The notes under the pieces are model-generated. The model did not search any database. It had not been told where the DNA came from and saw only the letters and a list, made by a program, of their open reading frames with translations. From Clostridiales bacterium (GTDB lineage: Bacteria > Bacillota > Clostridia > Oscillospirales > Oscillospiraceae): a stretch of DNA of 35,027 bases. Position numbers and translations under genes: made by a program. Shown piece after piece: positions 7,868 to 15,600 of the stretch (position 1 is its first letter; each line of letters begins with the position of its first letter). Location of the stretch: the NCBI GenBank assembly GCA_019418525.1, contig DYBS01000005.1, positions 1 through 35,027 of the forward strand. The letters run 5' to 3'.

Positions 7868-8179
7868 AAGATTTCATCTCCTTGTCAAACGTGGTTCCCG
7901 CCATGCTACGCTGCCAAGGGATCACATGTCTTGTTAAACTTATTATATAGGTTATTTCATACAAAAAGAAAGGCCATGTGTCCCATTTTTTCCGTCATTT
8001 TTTAAGTATGGAATGTCACACAAATTTTCGAGCTTTTTCCCGTCAATATGCACAGCTCTCCTCTATCGTTTACTTTATAACAGATTGGCGCAAAATTCTA
8101 TATGTTTCTTCAAATAAATTGAGTCTTACATCCCGGCGCGCAAAAATTTTATACATCTATTTCGCAATTATGACATTAC
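7868..8179. other. AT-rich intergenic region upstream of the Crp/Fnr gene
   Basis: This stretch holds no credible gene. Its left part carries the promoter of the regulator operon. The remainder (about 7975-8175) is AT-rich with no clear repeat or RNA fold, and ends at the bidirectional terminator of the pilus locus. Confidence 0.6.
7942..7970 (-). promoter_or_regulatory. Probable promoter of the regulator-xdhABC operon
   Basis: On the minus strand a perfect TATAAT (7942-7947) lies 17 bases after TTCTTT (7965-7970), about 75 bases before the start codon. The poor -35 hexamer fits dependence on an activator, possibly the encoded Crp/Fnr protein. No clear palindromic operator was found. Confidence 0.45.
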
Positions 8180-8214
8180 AAAAGCCCTGTAACTTGTGCA
8201 GTTACAGGGCTTTT
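8180..8214. terminator. Bidirectional terminator ending the pilus operon
   Basis: A perfect 15-bp stem (AAAAGCCCTGTAACT and complement) with a 5-base loop carries A/T runs on both flanks, so it can act on either strand. It lies 39 bases past the stop of the last sortase gene. Confidence 0.92.
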
Positions 8215-8252
8215 CTATACCTATCAGATATTTTACATACAGTAATAGCTCT

Positions 8253-8843
8253 TTATAGGACCTCCATGGTACAGCGAACGGTAAAGCGCTCCTGCCCGCC
8301 AAAGGTACAGGTAAACAGCGTCAGGTCCCAATTTCCCGCCTCCATGCCCTCCACATCGCTGCCGGCGATGATCTCCGTAGTCACCACGGTATAGGTCCAC
8401 ACATTTCCATCCACATCCGTGAAGTGGATCACATCCCCCGGTACCAGGCGGGTAATGGGCCCGAAGTGGGAGCGGTAATTGTGCCCGGCTACGATCATAC
8501 CGTCGTAGAGGTTGCCCTCATAGAGGCAGGGCGCCAGGCGGAGCAGGGACTCGCTCCAATCCTTCAGCACAGGCAGCTTTAGATTCACCGCCGGAATCTC
8601 CAGCACGCCCACATAGTTGTTCCCATCTACAGCCACACTGTCCATGGTGAGCTTAGACTCCGGTACAATGAGTTGCTGCTCCTCCGGCTGGACCTGGATA
8701 TTCTGTTCCACCAGAGTCACACTCTCCGCCACGGTCACCTCGGCCCGCTGCTCATCCCACACATTGTACAGTGTCAGGGACAGGGCTGCCGCGATACACA
8801 GTACTCCGGCGGTCAGGAAAAAGATGGTGCGTTTTCGTTTCAT
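8253..8843 (-). CDS. Sortase, short single-membrane-pass type
   Basis: This 196-residue transpeptidase has an N-terminal membrane anchor (about residues 6-27). Its extracytoplasmic sortase fold has catalytic His121 in AGHNYRSHFG, Cys179 in TLFTC and Arg186 in QERFTV. It lacks the C-terminal membrane segment of class C pilin polymerases. Together with its final position in the operon this makes it a candidate for a housekeeping-type or tip-specific enzyme that joins the minor pilin or anchors the finished fibre to peptidoglycan. Its class (D- or E-like) is not assigned with confidence. Its ATG directly follows the TAA of the minor pilin gene with no gap. A GGAGGAG sits 13 bases upstream inside that gene, so translation is probably coupled. 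Confidence 0.88.
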   Translation of the reverse strand: MKRKRTIFFLTAGVLCIAAALSLTLYNVWDEQRAEVTVAESVTLVEQNIQVQPEEQQLIVPESKLTMDSVAVDGNNYVGVLEIPAVNLKLPVLKDWSESLLRLAPCLYEGNLYDGMIVAGHNYRSHFGPITRLVPGDVIHFTDVDGNVWTYTVVTTEIIAGSDVEGMEAGNWDLTLFTCTFGGQERFTVRCTMEVL

Positions 8844-10100
8844 TTAGTGCTTCTTACTCCTCCGGTAATCCAGCCAGCCGATGGAGAAAAACAGGATACC
8901 GGCTACGGTCAGCGCCTGCACCGGCCACCACAGCACGCCGGTCTGGGGCAGGTCGCCTCCAGGCGTGTTCTCATCGGGGATATCGATCCCCGGGTCGCCT
9001 CCGTCGGGATTGCTGGGGTCACCGGGGCCTCCGGGGAGATCACCGCCGGGGATGTCGACATCAGGGATATCGGTGTCGGGCTCATCAGGCTCACCAGGTT
9101 CGGTGCTGGGGCCGGGTCCCTCGGGGATGTCCGGTTCATCGATCTCTGTATCGGCGGTATTGGTAATGATAAAACTGTTGTTGTTCCGCTCCACCGACAC
9201 CGAGTAGCCCTCAGGCACGTCTACCTCAGAAATCTGCCACTCCGAGTTGGCGCTCAGGCTGCCCCAGCGGTGGTACCAGTCGTTGTCCTCATTGAGGGTG
9301 ACGCTGTCGCCGTATGGTCTACCGTTCTGCAGCAGCTGCACCTCGATGGACTCGGGCCGCTCCACATCCTCGGCGTCGGCGTCGTCCCACACCTTGTTGA
9401 CCGTGATGGCAATGGTGTCACCGCCGCCGCTGGGCGGATCGTAGTGGGTGGTCATCTTTTCATTGGCCGTCACCGCATAGTTCCAGGTGTCATCGGTATT
9501 CAGCAGAGGAAGGGCCACCAGGAAGGTCTGAGGGGTATAGGTATAGCGCCCGTCCACCTTGGGCTCGCCCATAACCAGATAAATGCCCGCGGTGAGGATC
9601 TTTCCATCCGGATACTGGGTAAAACTCACCACACCCGAAGCGTCGCTCTTGGCAGTGGCTACCGGTTTGGGCGCGTGATCGGCAGTGGCCTCATTGGCCA
9701 AATCCCCACGGATCAGGCTCTCCAGAGTATTGCACATCTTGGTCCAGTTGACCTGGTTTTTCTGCACAGCTCCGGTGCTGTCGGTGACCTGCCATTCCTT
9801 GGCATACAAATCAAATTCAAACGTTCCAGCCACAGGTTTACCGTCACTGTCCGTCGTAGGTCCATAGGCCTTCTCAAACTCATAAGTGGGCGTAAAGCGC
9901 ACCGCGTCAGACATGTCATAGACCTTGTAGAGGCTGACTGAGATTCCCTCAATGGCCTTGCCTTCGCTCTTGTAGTTCAGGGTCAGAGAGACGGGCTTGG
10001 TCGTATCCACCCGCACATATGCCATGGCGGGGACTGTCAGCAGAGTGAGACAGAAAATCGCCGCCAACAGACTAGCGATCCGCTTTTTCATCGCCTTCAC
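8844..10100 (-). CDS. LPXTG-anchored minor pilin with Cna-B-type domain
   Basis: The protein has a Sec signal peptide (KKRIASLLAAIFCLTLLTVP, cleavage after AMA). An N-terminal pilin domain follows, then a Cna-B-type beta domain (ITVNKVWDDADAEDVERPESIEVQLL). Next come a low-complexity Pro/Asp/Gly stalk (9000-9150), the sorting signal LPQTG, a hydrophobic segment and the basic tail RRSKKH. The start is taken as GTG at 10100, 8 bases after AAGGTGG; ATG at 10091 has no well-spaced site and a GTG at 10112 lies within that site. The start overlaps the sortase C gene by 29 bases. The Cna-B ITVNKVWDD and E-box-like residues suggest an intramolecular isopeptide bond. Its single extended stalk near the membrane suits a basal or wall-linking pilin. 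Confidence 0.87.
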   Translation of the reverse strand: MKAMKKRIASLLAAIFCLTLLTVPAMAYVRVDTTKPVSLTLNYKSEGKAIEGISVSLYKVYDMSDAVRFTPTYEFEKAYGPTTDSDGKPVAGTFEFDLYAKEWQVTDSTGAVQKNQVNWTKMCNTLESLIRGDLANEATADHAPKPVATAKSDASGVVSFTQYPDGKILTAGIYLVMGEPKVDGRYTYTPQTFLVALPLLNTDDTWNYAVTANEKMTTHYDPPSGGGDTIAITVNKVWDDADAEDVERPESIEVQLLQNGRPYGDSVTLNEDNDWYHRWGSLSANSEWQISEVDVPEGYSVSVERNNNSFIITNTADTEIDEPDIPEGPGPSTEPGEPDEPDTDIPDVDIPGGDLPGGPGDPSNPDGGDPGIDIPDENTPGGDLPQTGVLWWPVQALTVAGILFFSIGWLDYRRSKKH

Positions 10101-10968
10101 TGGGATTACCACCTTTCTTTCGCTTGGAGGAACTGGATGTTTTGACTTTCGTGCGGCCGCGCCGCCCGCCCAGCAGCAAAACCAGGAGGAGCAGCAACAG
10201 CATGGGAACCGCCACCAGCGGTGCGATCAGCTCAGGCTCGAACTGGAGCGCGTCCGCTGAGACCTGAGTATAGAGCATATCCGCAGGCGTTTCCGCCCGG
10301 TGGCCCCGGATGAGCATCCGGTGGGTATTGATGCCGTAGGGGGTGCACGTGACCAGGGTACAGTAGTCTTTGCCCTCCACGATGCTCAGAGCCTCCAGAT
10401 CCTCGGGCTCCACGATGAGGATCTGGTCCACCTCGTAGGTGAGGGTCTCATTGAGGATGTGGATGTGGAACAGGTCGCCCTCCACCAGTTTGTCCAGATG
10501 GGTGAACAGTGTGGCCGAGGGGAGTCCCCGGTGGCCGGTCAGCACGGCGTGGGTGCTCTCGCCGCCGATAGGGAGGGACGTTCCCTCCATGGTGCCCACG
10601 CCAGCCTGGAGCACCGCCTCACTGGTGCCCAGGTAGATGGGCAGGGTGAGCTTAATGGTAGGGATCTCAATGTAGCCTATCGCTCCGCCGGTGGAGCCCA
10701 GCAGGGCTAGGTACTCCGCCTCCTCCTCTTCGGTGAAGGTGAAGCGGGTCTCATGGCCCACCAGGGACTGGTTGTAGGCCGCGGCCTCCGCCAGCAGCCG
10801 GTCGTACTCCTCCTGGTCCAGATTGCTGACCGATTCCACATAGCTGGCGATGGCCCGACTCTGGTGGAAGGAGTTCCAGTAGTCGCTGACCACCGGGTAC
10901 AGCAGCAAGGAGAGTCCTATGAGAAAGATAAAGATGAGCAGGATAGTGGATTTGCTGACTTTTTTCAT
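10072..10968 (-). CDS. Class C sortase (pilin polymerase)
   Basis: The 298-residue enzyme has an N-terminal membrane segment (residues 8-26) and a sortase fold with His146 (LTGHRGLPSATLFTHLD), Cys208 (TLVTCTPYGINTHR) and Arg217. A second membrane segment lies near residues 250-270, before a Lys/Arg/Ser-rich cytoplasmic tail. The two-anchor layout and the TPYGxNxHR motif are hallmarks of class C sortases, which cross-link pilin subunits through the pilin-motif Lys. The ATG at 10968 has GAGGAG 6 bases upstream; a longer in-frame version from 11043 has no such support and would run into a GC-rich hairpin. It lies between the major and minor pilin genes, as expected for a pilus operon. Confidence 0.93.
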   Translation of the reverse strand: MKKVSKSTILLIFIFLIGLSLLLYPVVSDYWNSFHQSRAIASYVESVSNLDQEEYDRLLAEAAAYNQSLVGHETRFTFTEEEEAEYLALLGSTGGAIGYIEIPTIKLTLPIYLGTSEAVLQAGVGTMEGTSLPIGGESTHAVLTGHRGLPSATLFTHLDKLVEGDLFHIHILNETLTYEVDQILIVEPEDLEALSIVEGKDYCTLVTCTPYGINTHRMLIRGHRAETPADMLYTQVSADALQFEPELIAPLVAVPMLLLLLLVLLLGGRRGRTKVKTSSSSKRKKGGNPSEGDEKADR

Positions 10969-10990
10969 AGAGTTCTCCTCACTGCCGTGT

Positions 10991-11017
10991 CCCGGGGAGG
11001 GGAGGTCCCTCCCCGGG
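10991..11017 (-). other. GC-rich intercistronic hairpin between the major pilin and sortase C genes
   Basis: CCCGGGGAGGG and CCCTCCCCGGG form a perfect 11-bp stem with a 5-base loop, 50 bases after the pilin stop. There is no U-run. It could protect the pilin mRNA 3' end after processing or attenuate sortase expression, giving more pilin than sortase. Confidence 0.6.
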
Positions 11018-11066
11018 GAGACAGGGTGTGTGTTACTCAGCACACTTGGTTTTTATGGATTGGAGG

Positions 11067-12581
11067 TTACTTCTCAGCGTCGTGGACGCGCTTCTTGGTC
11101 ACCAGCAGGACACCAGCGCCGACCACCAGCAGGGCGCCCACAGTGTAGAAAATGGTGGTGCCCATGCCGCCGGTGCTGGGCAGCAGGCCGCCGGACTCGT
11201 TCACAATCTTGATGCTATTCTCAGCGCCACTCTCAGCAGAGCTGTACTTGTAGGTAACAGTACCGTTCTCATCAATGACAGCGGTGATAGTGTCGTTCAG
11301 CAGGTTGTAGCCGGGCAGGGTGTAGGTCTCCTTCAGGGTGTAAGTATCAGCGTCGAGGCCGTAGGCATAGATGTGACCACTGCCATCTGTCACAAGCTCG
11401 GTGGCATTCTTTTCCACATCCACCCAGCCGGTCAGCTTCCAGGACTCAGTATCAAAGGTAGCATACTTACCGGTGGTTTCGTTCTTCAGAATAAACTTAA
11501 CACCAGCCAGCGCATGGTCTTCGCCGTCCACCTTGGTGATGGTAGAAGCCTCAGTGGTACCGCCGATGCTGTAGGTAACCACATCAGCAGTGTCCTGGAA
11601 GGACTGAGCCTTGTAAGTCAGAGTAGCAGTGTTGGTCTCAGCAGCACCAACAGTAGCAGTGTCGTTCAGGGTAGCAGAGTAGGAGATCTCGATGTTAGCG
11701 TTCTCACCCAGAGTGGCCAGTTTAGCCTGCTTCAGGGTTATGGTCAAGGTGTTGCCATCAAGCTGCTCGGTATAGTCGGTATCCTTGGTCCAGCCCTCAG
11801 GCATGGTAATATAGGACGCCTCACCCTCAACAGCATTGTTGTCCAAGGTCATATTGTTGGGGATCGTATCGGTGATAACATAATCAGCGTCCACGCCAGT
11901 CTTGTTATCAGCCGCAATGGCACTGTTGGTGCCAGTGTTAACGGTCAGCTTGAATTCCACACTCTGGCCATAGTCAGCCGTGGCTTTCTCGCCCCACGCA
12001 GAAGTCTTGTCTTCCTGAACTTCCTTCTTCAGAGAGGGGACGGAGTTCTTTTCCACAATCTCAACACTCTGGTCGGATGTCAGCAGGGAGCACAGGGAGC
12101 CCAGGGAGGTGTCCACAAAGTAGTAGCCAGTATCATCCACAGTGATGTCCAGAGCCGAGCCGGTGCCAGTCTTGGTAGCAACAGGGGTCTTGTCACTCAT
12201 GACATTAGCAAGTTCTTTGGCAAAATCAGCGGCGTCAAAGCTCTTATCGTCAACAGTAACATTGTACACATTGGCAGTAGTAGTGGGAGTCAGGGTAATT
12301 CCCTTGCCAATATACTTGCCACTATCATCTGCATCGACGCCAATGTAGTTAACAATGTCGTCCCACCACTCATTGGTAGAAGAATTAATCTTGTAGGCGT
12401 AGCCGCTCTCAGCGGTAGCGCCTTCTGCCTTGGTCACATCAAAGATCTTGTAGACCTTGTAGGTCTCGCCCTTTGCGGAGTTGGTAATGGTGATGGTGGC
12501 CGCCATGGCGGGGACGGCCAGGGCCATAGCCATGATGAGGGCCAGGGCCAGGGCAAACAGTTTGCTCAGGTTCTTTTTCAT
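11067..12581 (-). CDS. Major pilin, SpaH/EbpB-like LPXTG protein
   Basis: This 504-residue precursor has a signal peptide (KKNLSKLFALALALIMAMAL, cleavage after AMA). An N-terminal pilin domain follows, with a candidate pilin-motif Lys in VPSLKKEV. A middle isopeptide-forming domain (VITDTIPNNMTLDNNA) comes next. A C-terminal Cna-B-like domain contains the E-box YTLKETYTLPGYN, and the sorting signal LPSTGG, hydrophobic segment and basic tail complete it. The ATG at 12581 has AAAGGAG 8 bases upstream. Composition is visibly less GC-rich than the metabolic genes around it, which is common in surface-exposed genes. It would form the fibre shaft, polymerised by the sortase C encoded next. Confidence 0.92.
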   Translation of the reverse strand: MKKNLSKLFALALALIMAMALAVPAMAATITITNSAKGETYKVYKIFDVTKAEGATAESGYAYKINSSTNEWWDDIVNYIGVDADDSGKYIGKGITLTPTTTANVYNVTVDDKSFDAADFAKELANVMSDKTPVATKTGTGSALDITVDDTGYYFVDTSLGSLCSLLTSDQSVEIVEKNSVPSLKKEVQEDKTSAWGEKATADYGQSVEFKLTVNTGTNSAIAADNKTGVDADYVITDTIPNNMTLDNNAVEGEASYITMPEGWTKDTDYTEQLDGNTLTITLKQAKLATLGENANIEISYSATLNDTATVGAAETNTATLTYKAQSFQDTADVVTYSIGGTTEASTITKVDGEDHALAGVKFILKNETTGKYATFDTESWKLTGWVDVEKNATELVTDGSGHIYAYGLDADTYTLKETYTLPGYNLLNDTITAVIDENGTVTYKYSSAESGAENSIKIVNESGGLLPSTGGMGTTIFYTVGALLVVGAGVLLVTKKRVHDAEK

Positions 12582-12664
12582 TAGAATAACTCCTTTCGTT
12601 CCTCTCTGCAAGAGAATCTCAAATTTGTTACCGAATTCTCAATCACATTGGTGGAGTCTGCTTC

Positions 12665-15600
12665 TTAGGCGGCGTCGCTACCCCCCTTCCGACGCCGCTG
12701 GAGCAGCAGCAGGCCCGCGCCAAGGGTCAACAAACCGCCAAAGGTCAGATAGGGGGCCACGCCCATGCCGCCCGTGCTGGGCAGCACCGCACCCGTCGTG
12801 TTGGTGCAGGTGACCTTGATCTCATTACTGGCGGAAATTTGCGTGGTAGTGACCGTGGCTACTGCCGTGGATGCGATATCCGTGGGATTCCCTTCCGTCA
12901 CATCCTCGGTATCGCTCCACTCTGGGGCGTAGCCGCTGTAGTTGATCTCCTCAATGGTAGCGGAAACCCCGGAGGGCAGGCCTTCGATCTTTACGGTCTC
13001 ACCAGCGTAGAGGATTACAGTAGCTATGCCACCGTTGAATTCCACATCGACCTCGTGGGTTTTGCCGCCGCTTGTCTCATTGGTATAGGTGGCGTTGTAG
13101 CTACCATTAGCTCCCTGTACTGTTACGGTAAAGTTAAAGATGCTGTCGGGATCCACCGAGCCACCGTCAGTACGCTCCACCTTCTTGGTGATGCTCAGGT
13201 CGCCAGACGGCTCACCATAACGGTTGGTCAGGGTGATGGTATCAACATTCCCGCCCTCAGTTGCATCGTTCTCATCCAGATAGACGATACCTTCGTTAGG
13301 TTGAGTACCTGTTGCCGGGTCGTTGGTGGTGGTACTGACACCCAGCCACTTGGCGTTGTCCGTCTCGGCCTTGTTGTCACCCTCGCCGTCGAAGGACTCG
13401 ACAATGGTATAATCTTTGCCGGTATCCAGCCAGAACGTGTACTCACCATCCACCAAATCAGAGTACCGGACACTACCAATCGCCACATTGCCGGTCGCTG
13501 TAACCTCATAGAGAGTGTAGGTAGCCTCGAACCCATCAGGTGCCGCGTTGCCGCTGGGCGTATCGAAGGTCTTGACCAGCTTCAGCGGACGGGTAAAGGT
13601 TGCCGTGTTGGTGACCCTCACATTGATGCTGCCGTAACCGGGCATAGTGGCAATCACAGTGCCATCATCCCCAGTACCGCCTATGGTATTGCCCGCGCCG
13701 TCGGTGACTGTGTAGGTGATGTTGTAGTTCTGCGCTATCGTGACACCCTCCGGCGTATCAGAGGTTGCGACCTCCTTTACGGCAACCTGGTCATCCACGG
13801 TCAGGTCCGGGAAGAGAGCGGTCTGGTCATGCTTCAATGTGAACTGACCCTTCTCGTCAGTCTCACCCGTTTTATCCGTACCCATGATGGTATACGGCTT
13901 ATTGGCGTAGAGCTGATTGTTCACAGTAACCTGCATGGTGTACTCCACGTCCTTCAGCTGAGGCGCGTAGTAGTGCTCCACTTTCTTGCCGACAGCAAGC
14001 TGTCCATCGGGGATGGTCTTCAGGTTAAAGCTGATCTTCAGGTTGGACGCGCCCTCGCCGCGCTCCATGTAGAAAATCTGGATGCGGTGGTTAGAGCCGT
14101 CGATGAAGGTGTTGCCGTCCCAATCCAAACCTGTCTTCCCCGCCGCCTCATACTGAGCTCTCAGTGTGGTTTTATGCCAGATGGGAGCCTGATTTGTCTG
14201 AGTATCGGTGTATTTGATCGTACCGTCAGTAAAGTTGATCGAACCACTCTGAGCATCGTGGATACCGCCCAAGTCCAGCACCAGTACGCCGTCAATGTAG
14301 ACCCACATGTCGTCGTCACCGGTAAACTCAAAGATCATGGGAGACTCTCCACTGCCATCGCTGTTTTCCACCATACCGTCCTGGGGCTGATAGAAATCCG
14401 CCCAGATGTACATACCGAAGTGGAAGTCGGCATTTTCGTTCAGGCCATACACAGGCTCGTTGACCCGCTCATCCTCTTCAGTCAACGGAGCGCCCGTATC
14501 ATCATACAGGTTATAGTTAGCGATGTTGTTGATATTCAGTGTGTTGTAGGGCATGAAATTGCCGCGCTGATAGAAGTAATTTTCACCTGCATTCGGCGTA
14601 CCGAGCTGTTCATAAACGGTAAAGTTCTGATCATTATCATTTTTCAAAGTGGCAAAGTTCTCAAAGCTGCTGTAGTAGAAGGTGCCGTTCTTATCAAACT
14701 CACTCTGGAGGAAAAGCTCATTGACCGCATAGGTATCCGACACGTTATAGGCATTCAAATTCCCATTGTCAAAGAACACCTCCGCAAAGGACTTGCCTGT
14801 CGGCGTATCGCTCTCGCCAGTCAAGGTCGGCCAACCGTTTTTGTTGACCGTCTGAGAGGCCAACCCCTCCTTAACATCGCCCGGAGCATATTCGCCGCCA
14901 CCAAAGGCTTTTCCATCGAAATTGCGCATATACATATGCACGCCTTCGCTGGTACTGTCCACGGTGTCGACTGTAGTCAAATTTTTAATGGGATCGCGGG
15001 TGTCTTCATAGACGATGTAGACGTCTTTGGCATTGTACCAACGTATCCAATTGTTCCTCCTACTATACTGCCAGTAAGAATTTCCCCAGTTTGAGTAATA
15101 TCTGATTTGTGTTGTAGACGTCCCATCTACGGTGTCCAAGTGGATTCCCTTGTAACTAAATTCCTTGATGCTAACCACATACTTACTAAGATCAATGGCA
15201 GTATTACTATTTGCAGAAATATTTGTCTCCTGGCCACTGTAGATCTCGTTGCCATCTTCCGTCACATAGTGGACCGTAACGGTAGAAGTGTTCCCATAGT
15301 AGTCGCTCCACGTAATGGTAAAGGTGGAGAAGCTCTCCACGCCGAAGCTGGCCTCCACGTTCATGGGGACAGCCGCGGGCTCCTCGGTCTCTTCCTCGGC
15401 GGGCTCCTCCAGAGTAGCAATCTCCTCGGTCATGGGCTCGTCGGCCAGCGCGGGGAGCGTCTCGGGGATGGAGGCCTCAGCAGGCACAGCGGTGATCGTG
15501 CCGGTCTCCGTATTGGCGTCAGCCACGGTCTCCACGGTGACCTCGGTGCCGGCAAAGATGCCGGTGCCGAACAGGCCGCCGTCGGTGGTCTCGGCGTGGT

